Source: Beta vulgaris subsp. vulgaris (lineage: Eukaryota > Streptophyta > Magnoliopsida > Caryophyllales > Amaranthaceae). From it: 64,000 nt of DNA. The stretch is from assembly GCF_026745355.1 (NCBI RefSeq), contig NC_079202.1, forward strand, positions 46,004,873 to 46,068,872, in the 5' to 3' direction. The translations under genes and the position numbers were made by a program. Positions 45,983-58,597 of this stretch are shown piece by piece. Under the pieces are notes generated by a model. The model saw only the letters and a list, made by a program, of their open reading frames with translations, had not been told where the DNA came from and did not search any database. Numbering within the stretch: position 1 is the stretch's first letter; every line of letters begins with the position of its first letter.

Positions 45983-47265
45983 CAAGTATATACACATGCA
46001 TGCAAAGATGTTTTACTCTTTTTCTCTCTTTTTTTTTCTTTGAGATACATGCCTGTGCTGAAGGATGTTCAACAATTTTTCTAGATCATTTTATGAGAAG
46101 TTTTTTATCCAATAAGTTACCGGTTTATATCCACTAATTAGGAAATTGATTGTTTATAATTGCTATAATTTAGGCAAAGAAAGGACAAATACGAACTCTA
46201 TAACCATAAGTATTCACAAACATTATGTTAAACCCATTAAATATTACATACCCACAATTTCAAAACATCTCACCAAATTGAGAATCCTCAAATAGAGAAA
46301 ATTATGATAAAAAAGGTGAATAATCAAAGGTCGGAGAAAAATCGAACCAAAAGCAAAATAAATGAGTCAGCCATGGACATGAGCAATCAGTAAGTTGAGA
46401 GCGAGTGAGTCAGCTCATTTTTGCTGTAATCATCCAAAAATGAGTACCAATTCGATCAATTGAGTAAGAAAAAAAAGAGAGAGAGAAAAACTCCTACAAA
46501 ACAACAATTCATACAACCTGCACAACAAAACGGCAGTAGCAACTGGGAACCAACCAACAGAGAGGAAAGAGAAAAACTCCAACCCAAAACCGTCATTAGA
46601 TGAGAGAGAAACGAAAACCCTAACAATTAAAATTTCGCCAATGAGATAATTTGAAGTGACTAACAATTTTCTCACTTCTCTAGAAATGAGATAGAGACAG
46701 GAAGAAGAGATGGAAGTATTCAAGTATTCTTTTAATGGGGAGATCGAAGGATTTGGAGGAGAGCGAGAGAAAAAGAAAAAAATGGTTTATGCAGGGGGTT
46801 TGAGTTTGAGTGTGGTGTTTTTTTTTCTTTCTTCATTCCTTCCTCTGTTTACTCTTTTACCTTTTTCGCGGTGTTCCTATATGACATAATCATCCTATTA
46901 TATATCATACTTTATGAAAGAATTATAAACAACTCATGGGTGATGGGTTGAATGAAAAAATTGCAAATGTGAAGCAAGTAGTATATGATATCCTGATAAT
47001 ATGTTAGCCAGCTAATTAATTTTCTTTTTTTTATTCACTATTGGTAATGAATATAATGAGATGTTAGCCCGTGCAGGAGGAAATGCAAATGCAATAATAA
47101 TAGTCACACCATGACTATGATCAGAGGTTACATATAACAAAAACAATAATAGCTCAATCTTTAGTCCCAAAGTGGTCTAAGGTGGGCTAATATGAATCAT
47201 CATAACAAATCATATCCACGACCAATACATACTAATTTATTTTTTAAAAAAAAAAAACTGAGATA
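45983..47265. other. AT-rich DNA right of the copia element
   Basis: No gene is recognised. A minus-strand frame of 97 codons (46430-46723) is rich in Leu, Ser and Phe because of base composition and has no domain. Confidence 0.5.
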
Positions 47266-47392
47266 GGGCATGTTCTCTTTACCATAAAACAACTGAACTG
47301 AATTGAACTGAACTGAATTAAATTATAACTAAAGTAATGATAACAATTTAGGAATTGAACTGAACTGAAAATAAGTTGGGGAGAACAGTCCC
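47266..47392. mobile_element. Short MITE with TGTTCTC ends, 127 bp
   Basis: The left end GGGCATGTTCTCTTTACC and the reverse complement of the right end GGGACTGTTCTCCCCAAC form a TIR of about 15 matching bases. The inside is made of repeated ACTGAA units. A larger relative is at 49613-49855. No clear TSD. Confidence 0.5.
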
Positions 47393-47639
47393 TTAAAGTG
47401 AGAGAAGTAAGACAAGAGACAATATATGAAACAAGAAATTAAATTAGGTAAAAAAGTGTAAACCAACATATAAGGGTCGATTCACTTCAACTTATTTTGA
47501 CAAAACTATGACGATATAAGTTCGAAAAAATTTAGATGATTAGGTGATCCTACGGGTTGTCAACCCTCTAATTATTGAAATTTCCTTGGCCAAGAGTACA
47601 TTCAGACATTAATTTTATGATTGTTCCTCTCCAATTTAT

Positions 47640-47690
47640 TATATATATAATATAATATATATATATATATATATATATTACTATTATTAT
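47640..47690. repeat. (TA)n microsatellite
   Basis: An almost pure TA run with one ATAATA interruption, followed by a few ATT units. Confidence 0.85.
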
Positions 47691-48333
47691 TTTATTGTAT
47701 CTAAGAGAGATAACCTTAGGATCACTCAAAATTTTTCCACGCTCTTACATTCAAATGAAAGAAAAAATATAAATACATCCACTTATGAACTTATGCTTGA
47801 TATTAATGTCATTTTTAAAGAAAACGTACACTTTGAATTTGGCCCATTTTATATTAAAATTCTAAAATAAAGGATTAGCAGAGAGAGTGCAACATGGCCC
47901 ATGTGCTTAAATTATAAATATAGCTTTCTTTGATGAGCTTCGAGACACTAATTGAGAAGGTGAATCAACAATATGAGTTAATTATATATCAAGCTTATAT
48001 ATCAAAAGAGGATTTATAAGTATTCAATTTTAGTTGGTCTATAAGACAGTAAAACTGTTGTTGAAATTAGAAGTTATCGAATTAGAAAAGTTGTTAATTT
48101 GCCTATGCACTTTGTTTTGACAGCTTCTTTTTTCTTTGATGTAAAAGATAATATTGAAATGGAAATCATATGGAGAACTTATATAACACACAGACATTAT
48201 ACAAGTATTGTGTATTTATATTTGTTTACTATACAAAATTATCATTTTCTAAATTTTCTTAATATTAAAATTGTGGTGGCTTAATATATTCTAAAATTGT
48301 TTTAGGAAGAAACTAATGAGTAAGGATTATTTC

Positions 48334-48690
48334 AAGTAGCAACGGGAATAAGGTATTTAGACAAAAAGTAAAGTGGGAAACCCGTATGATACTCATTACG
48401 TCAGATGGAACGGGAAATAAGGTATGATACAATATATCATCGAAATGATGGTAATTTCAGGTAGCAATAGGAAAAAGTATTTATACCCCATATGGTACTT
48501 ATTCCGTCAGTTGGAACAAAATTTTCTTATGATGTTTCAAAAAATACACACAATTTGGAATAAGGTATGATACAATATATCATCGAAATTGTGGTATTTC
48601 AGTTAGCAACGGGGAATAAGGTATTTATACCCCATATGTACTTATTCCGTCAGTTGGAACAAAATTTCTTATGATGTTTCAAAAAAGACA
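48334..48690. repeat. Three imperfect tandem units of about 130-145 bp
   Basis: Each unit contains GGTATTTATACCCCATATG and TTATTCCGTCAGTTGGAAC, or variants, and TATCATCGAAA. The second and third are closer to each other than to the first. They directly precede a Helitron helicase remnant. Confidence 0.7.
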
Positions 48691-48853
48691 GTTTTTTCGA
48701 CCATGTGTTAAAAGTAAAGGACAATCCCTATCACATGGTAGTTGTATCTCCCGAGACCAGTTCTTAGTCATGGCTAATTTATGTAGCCATTTCTCAGTCA
48801 CGAGTAAAAATTGCCCAATAGTACTAATTATGAGAAAGAACATGGAAGTCTAA
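48671..48853 (+). pseudogene. Remnant of Helitron helicase C-terminus (copy 1)
   Basis: The frame contains KSKGQSLSHGSCISRDQF, a decayed form of the conserved SKGQSLS/ISRDVF-type motif near the end of plant Helitron Rep/helicase (Pif1-like) proteins. It is only a fragment. Its position 650 bases before a Helitron 3' terminus (49537) is as expected. Confidence 0.6.
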
Positions 48854-49048
48854 CACTTTAAGGCCATTTCGAGTAAAAATGAAGACTTTAATGTGGAGAG
48901 GTTTCTAATAAGACAATTGACCCTAAGTGTTACTAGGATAAGACCAAGTTCGTGCAAATTTTCTCCCTTTTTGAAGCAGTTGAGATCACTAATTTACCTT
49001 TGTCATCTCAACATAAGTGTTGTTGGCTTTGCTTATGACTATGTTATA

Positions 49049-49308
49049 CAACCTCCGTTCTTTTCTACTGCAACAATTGAGTTTTCACGTTTGCTAATAC
49101 ACTATTTTAACATTATATCTTTAATTACTTTTTAGTAAAATTATAAGAAATTGATATTCTGAAGTATATATCGAGACGAATCTAACAAGACCCCACATGA
49201 CAATATTTTTCCTGACATAAAAATCATAATATATAGTGAAAGGTTATGATGGTGAATGATAGTGTAAAAATCTCATTTTGCAATATTATAGAAATAGAAC
49301 GGAGGAAG
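49049..49308. mobile_element. Stowaway MITE, 260 bp
   Basis: TA at 49047-49048 and 49309-49310 flanks it. The right end reads CTTCCTCCGTTCTATTTCTA from outside, and the left end CAACCTCCGTTCTTTTCTAC. The internal GACGAATCTAACAAGACCCC block is shared with the copy at 25439. Confidence 0.85.
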
Positions 49309-49506
49309 TAACTTCTTAATAAATTTCGTTTGCACTAAAAGAAGTCTTCCAAAATATCAGTATCATGTATATGTTAAACAACTTTATAATTAATATAAAG
49401 GTGCATATCTCTTAAACACAGAGTTTTTTTTATCAAGTTAACGTAAGAATCGTTTACACGTTTTCATTGTAGCTGATATATAAACATTTTATTATACTAA
49501 ATAGTT

Positions 49507-49537
49507 CCCGTGCATTGTGCACGGGCCTAAAACCTAG
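49507..49537 (+). mobile_element. Helitron 3' terminus
   Basis: The hairpin CCCGTGCATTGTGCACGGG (49507-49525) is followed by eight bases and CTAG (49534-49537), with T next. This is a textbook Helitron 3' end. The matching 5' end may be 32983 or 34590, which would make the copia element nested in it, but that pairing is not proven. Confidence 0.75.
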
Positions 49538-49612
49538 TGAGATAGTATAAGACTAAAAGGAATTTAAATATTTATTATTAGATTAATGTTATTGGAAGCA
49601 CTAATAGACTAG

Positions 49613-49855
49613 AGGCTTGTTCTCTCTAGCTTATTCTCATTTCAGTTGCAATCAGTTTAGTTCACTTGCAATCAGTTCTATTCAATTCAATTCAATTCAA
49701 TTCAGTTCATATCCAATTATCATTTCTATTAGATGTAATTTAATTCATTTCATTCCAGTTGAATTCAATTCAATTCAGTTAATTTCATCTGCAATCAATT
49801 TAGTTCAATTGCAATCAGTTCAGTTCAGTTGTTTTATGTCGAAGAGAACATACCC
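49613..49855. mobile_element. MITE with TTCAATTCAATT-rich inside, 243 bp
   Basis: The ends GGCTTGTTCTCTCTAGC and, reversed, GGGTATGTTCTCTTCGAC are similar to those at 47266-47392. A possible 3-bp TSD CTA lies just outside if the ends are shifted by a base or two. The inside consists of CAATTCAATTC and GCAATCAGTT units. Confidence 0.5.
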
Positions 49856-50197
49856 TAAAAGAAATTTCACCACCACTTTTATTAGAAGATCCAAACTTGC
49901 TTTATGTTATTGTAGTCAAATTGATAATGTAAAATTTCGATTTCGGGAAGTAATTTTAGCTAGATTTTCAGCCTTATATAAATAGATGGCATGATATTTT
50001 GGCCTCCTATTTTAGTCGAATGTTGGCATGATTTTTTGGCCTCCTATTTTAGTCGAATGTTTTAGTCTTATATGACTATACATAGCGTAACTTGAGGATA
50101 CTAAATAAAAGAATTATTATGCAATGTATTATTAGCTATACATAGATGACGTAATCAACATGCACTTATTATTTTTAGCAACTACCCTTTTATAGTA

Positions 50198-50466
50198 CTC
50201 CTTCCGCTTTTTTTTATTTGCTACATTTTGGTTTATACAAGAATTTAGGAGATGTCATTTTCATTCTTTTTTAGTGTACTTTTTGATCCCTTTAGCATTA
50301 AATAGGGTGGGAAAAGAGAAAAAAGTAGTACTTTTTGTGGAAAAAAAGGAGAAACAATATAATATTATTCTTTTTGGTGGGCCAAGTCTCCTAATAAGGA
50401 AATGTAGCAAATAAAAAAAAGCAACCCTTTTTGGAAAATGTAGCAAATAAATAAAAGCAGAGGGAG
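50198..50466. mobile_element. Stowaway MITE, 269 bp, another subfamily
   Basis: TA at 50196-50197 and 50467-50468 flanks it. Termini are CTCCTTCCGCTTTTTTTTAT and, from the right, CTCCCTCTGCTTTTATTTAT, followed on both sides by TTGCTACATTT. Confidence 0.88.
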
Positions 50467-50468
50467 TA

Positions 50469-51950
50469 TATACTAATTAAAAATGTATTTTATTATTTTT
50501 TTCAACAAAAAAAGTTACTATGACATTTCAAGTTGATTATAAAGTTGAGAGGAATAACCCTTATTGTCTACAAAAGTTCAACAAACTTAGATAAAAAAAA
50601 AAATCAACTTCGACATATTGAGTTATTTTAAAATAAGACAGAACAATAAGTATTTCAGCGAACAAATCAGTTCAAAAAGGGCGACTAAAGTCACCCTTTT
50701 TGGTGAACTTTCTTGTAGTAACTTAAGACACCTTATAGGGTTCTTATAAGAACATCTATACATCAAAAGTTTTAGATATATAATTCAGTTAAGGAAAAGG
50801 TATATAACTAGATGGGAATCTTGACAAGGAAGTTACATAAGGGCATTAATTTCATGTTCAACAAGTACATGTCAATCAGAAAATGTTGAGGATGGTTCTT
50901 ATTAATCGTAATGTAAGATATATAGCTTTGTTTTGTTAATTAATTTATTATTTCATATAGTTGTTGTTACATTGCTTCAATTATATTTATTAAGGATAAA
51001 CCTATTGAGTGTATATATAGTGTAATTTCTTGCCATAATGTAAAAGAGAGAATCAAATTCTAATTGGAAGTGGCAATACATGCGATTTATGTAGTGTGAC
51101 TTTTAGTAGAATGATTTAGATTGTGATATAAATGATATTTATGACTTTAACAATATAGCACCAACTACAAAAATACATTATATGTAATTAAGTATACCTT
51201 AAAATACTATTAATACTCAAGCATATTGGAAATATTAAAATTTTGCATGCAACCTACACGAGAGTATAACATACGCTAAATAAATATAATTTTTCAACAA
51301 AGTAGTAACAAACTTAAAAAATCATTTTTGTGAAAATACTACGCTCTATTTTCTTTTGTTGTTCCTATTTGGAACTGGAAAAACCAATACAACTTTAAAA
51401 ATGGAAAATATTTCATTATTTTAAATAGAATTAACTAAAATAAAGAGTATAAGCCTTTTAGTTAATCTGCTAGGCAACCAATAACACAAAAGTTTTAGAG
51501 GTAAAAGATTAAATATTGATCATTAGTGTGAAAATTTTTGTAGCAGCTTAAAACAATGGAGATTTAAGTCACAATTATATTATGTTTGGGAAGATTTAGA
51601 ATATGAACAACATATGGAAAGTTCTCAGCGGAGAATACATGAACAACCAAATAATATGGAAAGAGTATTGTACTAATTATTCGAAATAAGTCATAAGTCC
51701 AAACCGTATAAAACATTTAGTGTCGGATCCAGGATTTGCGGCTGGTGAGTCACCATCGCCCACAATAAAATATCAATCAATAATCAATGCATGAAGTTAA
51801 AATGTTTCACTCTAAACGTAATACTCCAATCCAATTATCGAGATTTTAACTATATTCATAAAAAAAAATGTATTTTCATTTAAAAAGAAAACCACAATCA
51901 AATTAAAAACGAACTTATACAAGATACTCAAAATATGAGTTTTCATATAT
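50469..51950. other. AT-rich intergenic DNA
   Basis: I see no gene. Near 51720 a GGATCCAGGATTTGCGGC stretch is richer in GC and may be the border of an old element, but no partner was found. Confidence 0.45.
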
Positions 51951-51959
51951 AAAACTAAA

Positions 51960-52577
51960 TATTGGCTAATTTCAAGTTAATGTGTACATTGTTACCACGC
52001 ACAATTTTAAGTTTTTCACCACACTCATCTAAACTTTTTTAATTTTATCAATTAAAACTCATTGGGGTAATTTACCTCCTTGCAAATTAACCAAAACCCA
52101 TCAACAAATTACAAAATCAATAGAAAAAATGTATGCAAAGTGAATGAAAAAAGTACATGTGTAGATTGCAAACAATGGTGTCTAGGGGGTGGCCTAATGC
52201 AATGGTGGTGCAAGATAGCAAGATAAGGAGTTGAGAGAGACTGTAGGAAGCAGGAACAAAAGTGGCTCAATGGCTGAGTACGAGAGGTGATCAAATTGTG
52301 ATCTAACATAATCTTTTAAATGAAGTAGTAGGCAAAGCGAAAAAAATTCAATCAACTTTTTTTGTGAAAAAAAAGTTAAGTCACGTGATCCACAGTGATA
52401 TTAAGTATTAACTACATCAACTACTAAACACACGAGTCATAACTCATATTCAAAATATTTGAACATGATTACAAAACTTTAAATCACAAGATACTATTCA
52501 TACAATGATTTAGGAAAAACATCATAAAATCTTAAATTTATGGAACAAAATTTTTCGTGCAATTCGCACGGGTCTAA
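51960..52577 (+). mobile_element. Decayed Helitron 3' part (copy A)
   Basis: The end has the hairpin CGTGCAATTCGCACG (52556-52570) and then CTAA (52574-52577) followed by T. About 250 bases upstream match the next segment (52740-53160): both have GTCACGTGATYCACARTGA-like, TAACTACATCA and AAATCACAAG blocks in the same order. Confidence 0.5.
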
Positions 52578-52699
52578 TAGCAAATTAAAATTTACATTTA
52601 TGTATATACTTATTTTTTATATTCCTAAATTTTATATCCTTTATTTGATAGATTGACGGGGTAAATAATTTCACCTTGATTTGAGGGAAAATAACATAA

Positions 52700-53160
52700 A
52701 ATCATAAATTTTAAAAATAAAAAACTTCCCATGCTCCTCAACGAGTATAAAATTTAAATCATGGCTACGTGGGCAACAACCAATTGGTGGCCAAATATGA
52801 TGCATCTGTGGTGCAAAAAGGCAGAATAAGACTGTCATAAGTGGTTGCTTAAGCTGGCGTATGGCAAAGTGTTACTGGTGGTGCGAATTGTGATTTTATC
52901 AGAGATTATATGAGAAGCAATAGACATAGCAAATACTATTTCTATCAACTAATTTTAAAAATATTGGTAGGTCATGTGATTCACCATGACTTTAACTACA
53001 TCAGCTACTGAACAAACGGGTTATAAGTCAGTTTGTAAAATAATTTCAATATATAATTATGAAATTTTAAATCACAAGTTAATATTCACCACCATGATTT
53101 TAGGACAAACTTCTTAAAATCTGAATTTATAAAACAAAAAAATTTCGTCCAGTTTGCACG
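52700..53160 (+). mobile_element. Second, diverged copy of the Helitron 3' part (copy B)
   Basis: It repeats the block order of copy A and ends near a broken hairpin (TTTGCACGTTGCACGGG). It is followed at once by helicase coding remains, so these Helitron pieces lie in tandem or are nested. Confidence 0.45.
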
Positions 53161-53460
53161 TTGCACGGGAAGTTACTATTATTTTTCAGAAATAATGTAA
53201 GAGAAAAAATATTTATCCCAAGGATGATAATGACACCATCTGACTCCACTAAATTTCCTATCAGATTTCAGAGACAACAATTTCCTTTAATGGTTTGTTT
53301 TGTTATAACTATAAATAAAAGTCAAGGACAATATTTGTCTCATGTAGGCTATATCTCCCGAGACCTGTTTTCATCCATGGGTAATTTTAAGTAGTCGTAT
53401 CCAGAGTTACGAGTAAAAAAAGTACCAAGATCCTTCCATTTGAAAAAGAACACGGCTTGC
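53161..53460 (+). pseudogene. Remnant of Helitron helicase C-terminus (copy 2)
   Basis: The frame reads FIPRMIMTPSDSTKFPIRFQ, then ITINKSQGQYLSHVGYISRD. These are the conserved end motifs of the Pif1-like helicase part of plant RepHel. About 70 residues are kept; a complete protein would be well over a thousand. A weak 3'-end-like GTGCACGG followed by ACTAA lies near 53637-53652. Confidence 0.75.
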
Positions 53461-53747
53461 ATACAAGTACAACAAATGTAGTTTAAAAAGGAAGTGTTTG
53501 CATAAACATATAAATTGATTTGTAAATTTCTTTCACCACTATTACTTTATGATTTTGTGTTGTGTAAAACGGTATGTTAAGTCAATGTTATTATGTGGCT
53601 TCTTTCAAATATGTAATAAAATAATAAATACCTTCGTGCACGGATACTAAAAACATTTTATGTTGTAAAGAACTGGTCACAATTTGTGCTTAGTTTGTGT
53701 ATTGACGATTGAGTACTATATATATGAGAAATGATAAAACCATATCA

Positions 53748-53771
53748 GATATAGGCAACTTTGCCTATATC
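53748..53771. other. Perfect 10-bp inverted repeat near the start of the Ulp1-like gene
   Basis: GATATAGGCA and its exact complement are separated by four bases. The next text, GGGGTAATTTTGTCATTTC, looks like DNA often found at promoters or transposon ends. No partner terminus is within the window. Confidence 0.45.
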
Positions 53772-53879
53772 AGGGGTAATTTTGTCATTTCAAATGATTT
53801 AGTAGGATGGAATGCAAAAGCATGGGGATGGGGTGTTCCCTCTCATTCCATAAGTTAGTTTAATAATAATTTTATCTCT

Positions 53880-54018
53880 CTCCTCAACCTAACTCCTCAA
53901 CCTCACTCCTCAACCTCAGTCATCATCCCACCCACCGGAGACCTACCCACCGGAACCGGAAGGTTTCAAGCCGGAATTCGCCGGAAAGAGGCTTAACTGT
54001 ATTTTTCGTGAATTGAAG
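53880..54018 (+). other. Probable non-coding first exon of the Ulp1-like gene
   Basis: A CT-rich leader with repeated CTCCTCAACCTCA units and CCACCGGA motifs ends AAG before GTATGT, a good donor. The next acceptor upstream of the coding ATG is at 55373-55375. Confidence 0.4.
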
Positions 54019-57000
54019 GTATGTTTAATTACTTGAAAATTGCGTGGGTTTACATCATGAAATTTCTTGGGTTTTTAAAATTTCGTGGGTTTAATTCCTG
54101 AAAATTGCATGTTAAAGTTCTAAACATGTCTTAATTTCGTGTATTATAACTAGTGTTTTATTAAATTTCATTGTAATTGAGTAGGTTTTGTGGTGGTGTT
54201 AGACTCTACACTTCGAAATTTCGTGTATTTCCATTCGTGGGTCTTATGGTGGTGTGAGAGCAAATTGAGTGGGTTTTATGGTGGTGTTAGAGCAAATTGG
54301 TGGTGTTAGAGCAAATTGATGGTAATTTTTGTTCTGAAATTTGACTTTTTACTTCTTGAAATTGCTTATTTTTCGGTAATTTATATTACTTTCAGGAACT
54401 TTGAGGACCAAATAGAATTATCATCTTTGTATTATAGAACTTTTAGCAGTTCACCTAAAAACATTACAAAACGTGGACCTCATCAAAAACAGTTGAGCAA
54501 CCTAATTAGCTACTAATAGTATATAGACTTCGTAAATTATTCTAATCTACATTGATTCTGCACACGCCTTTGATAGTTGGAAGCAACATCTCATGAACCT
54601 ATGACATGAAGTATATAGGAATAAAAGTTATAGAACTTTGTTGTTGAGTGTGTTGAGCGGTAAGTGTGAAATTTTTTTTAAAATTATTTCAGGTGTTGAG
54701 TGTGCTGAGTGTATTGAGCGGAGATATTAAGTCTTCAACCTTGTTTGAAGTCCCTTAATAGTTTTCGGTAAAAAATTATTGAGTGCCAGACTCGTAACTG
54801 ATTTAAGATGTGCATCAGTATTTTTAAGTCCCTTAATTAGTTTCCGGTTGGTACTGCTCAGTTGTTTTACTTTATGATGCGAAGCTTCTTCAAAGTGTTT
54901 GATTTAAGAAAATGTGGCATGGCATAGTCAATCTGAACAGATTTCATAAATATATCGATGGAGATGATACACCCAATAGCATATGTTATACTTGGGTGTG
55001 GCAACATCAGAACTGATTAGATACCCAATAGCATATGTTATACTTGCCTGCATCTAAATTACCTTACGCCTTAGTTATCTGTTCAGCTTGCATAAGCACA
55101 TACATTTTACTTCTTGAAATAGGTTATTTTCCGCTAATTTACTTTTTACTTCTTATGATGCATCAACACGCTATATTCATCTTATTTTTTGATTTTAGTA
55201 TATTCTAGTTTATGAATTCAGTTTGTAGTATTTACTCAATAGTTTGTATAAATTTGATAGTTAGTCATTATTGTTAACATGTGAGTATATGAGTATTTGG
55301 TTATTGTGCTGAAATTATATGTCCCAAAAAAGCCACTACTTTTATCTTGCCAACCTCACACTCTTGTTTCAATAGGGCAATGAAGAGATCAAAAGCCTTG
55401 AAGCAATGTAAAAAGAAGAAGAAAACGAAGGTATAGTTGTTATTTAACCATGTTTACGAGCATATAACATGCATTGATGTTAGCATGTAAGCTGATTTTT
55501 GTTCTTCTTCTTAGATGGATGAAGTGGATGGTGTAATAACCGAGAGTGACTGGGGAACGGAGTCGGGGGAAGATGAAGATGAAGATTGGGAAGCACACGG
55601 AGAAACGGAAACCGAGTCAGAGGGAGAAGAAGAAGTATCAGATGCGTCTGAGGAAGAATTGTTAGAGCAAGAAAAATCAGGAGGGGAAAATGGTCATGAG
55701 AAGGCAGGGAAAGTGAAGAGGAGGAAGAAGGTGGACAACAGAGTTTACCGAGTAAGCGCGATACAAATTATTGTGTCATGTTTTTACTTAGATTATAACA
55801 CGTGATTAATACTTACATTATGCTGGAAAACATGTGTTAAGACTCGCTTTCTTATAATAACTAATAATGTGTTATTGTAAGTTCAATTCATAAAAGACTT
55901 TTTTTTCTTAAGATAACATTTGCTATATGCTACTTGACGCTGAAATAAAACTGAAATCATGATTCAGTACAGTCATACTAGTAGTAGGTTTATCCGACAA
56001 CTATTTCTTATGTATGAGTTTTGTTTAATTTGAAGCAGGTGAACTCACTAAGCGTAGGTGGTAGGCTGAAGGAAGCCAGGAAAGTCCTTGCTAGAAGGTT
56101 GAAAATGCACAAGAAACAGGTAGTAATAGGGTTGTCATAAAGTGCTTATAACATATTCATGCTTTATTCGATGTAATGGACATATATAATAGTCTATGTT
56201 TCTATTGTTTGCATCGTGGTTGTGGTGGTTTAGTTATTGAAAGAAATAATTATATGTACACCAAAAAATTACTAAAGTTAAATAGTCATTTGTACAACTT
56301 ATGCCAGTTCATCTTGTGTTTGAATTTATTGTTAGTAAAGGAAATATTATGTGATTTTATGAAAGTATATTATTAATTTAACCAATTATTATAAAAGAGA
56401 GAAGGCCATTAGTGGTACATATTTATAATATAACTTGTCTCCAATTTAACCTTCTAGGCCCCTAATATGAATTGTCGCGTGGAAGCATTTGGGCAAATAG
56501 TGAAGCAATTCAATGCGAGAAAGAGACGTTTGGTTAAGGAGATGGGCCTTGAAGGATTATTGTATTTGGCCGATCACAGCTTGCCTCGAAACTTTTGCTA
56601 TTGGTTATGTACGTTAGTGGATGCTAAGCAAGCTTCGCTTTTAGTCCCGTCTGGGATTGAATTTCCACTTTCCAAGGTTCAAGTGCACTGGGTATTTGGA
56701 ATCTCAATTGGACCTAAGCAAATATCGCTTACTATTGAGGATGCAGCTATGCAAATTGAGGTGGAGAGGTTAATGACAACATATGGTTCAAGTACACCCT
56801 CTGGTCTGAAAGGAATTTCACGTGCACGGATTATGCAAGAGGTTGAAGGTTTGTCTTTCATACCAAAACCTTGTTTTCGTACAACCAATAAGGTTTGATT
56901 GTAAATGGTGTAGAATTTGACTTAAGTTCATACCATTCTTATTTCTACTGTACTTGTAAAACAAATAATAAAGGCTACTTTATGCTTTATGTAGGAAAAA

Positions 57001-57287
57001 TCATTACAATGTATAATTATTACCAGTATAAGCCAGCTTTTATAAATATTGTTATATATGTATCTTTCAAGCTTATTCACTTCCGAATTAGCTTGTATCA
57101 TCGTGCTGGATACATTAGGTTAGTGGACAAAGCTTCTGATTTCCGAATGTATTTTTTATCTTACCTTTAAAAACAATCTATACATCATCTTCTATGAAGA
57201 ATGAATAATTAGTACTTGAATCCTAAACCGGCCTTATTTACATCCCCAAACCCAACGATGATGAGACAATAGTGGTTGTCTTTAGCT

Positions 57288-58444
<1,157 letters not shown>

Positions 58445-58597
58445 AAATGTCCTTTATTTCTCCTTAAGGGAACAAAAATATTTGTGCTCCCCCCTTACCC
58501 GTACTGACTTCTACTACTACTACTACTACTGAAATGTCCTTTATTTCTCCTTAAGGGAACAAAAATATTTGTGCTCCCCCCTTACCCGTACTGACTT
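58445..58597. repeat. 66-bp duplication next to the microsatellite
   Basis: A 66-base unit starting AAATGTCCTTTATTTCTCC occurs at 58445-58510 and 58532-58597, identical by eye. Between them is a short (CTA)7 run, so the repeated unit is 'CTA array plus 66 bases' with very different array lengths. Confidence 0.92.

Noticed and set aside
46430..46723. Membrane protein gene on the minus strand
   Set aside because: Hydrophobic residues follow from base composition; there is no conserved motif or promoter.
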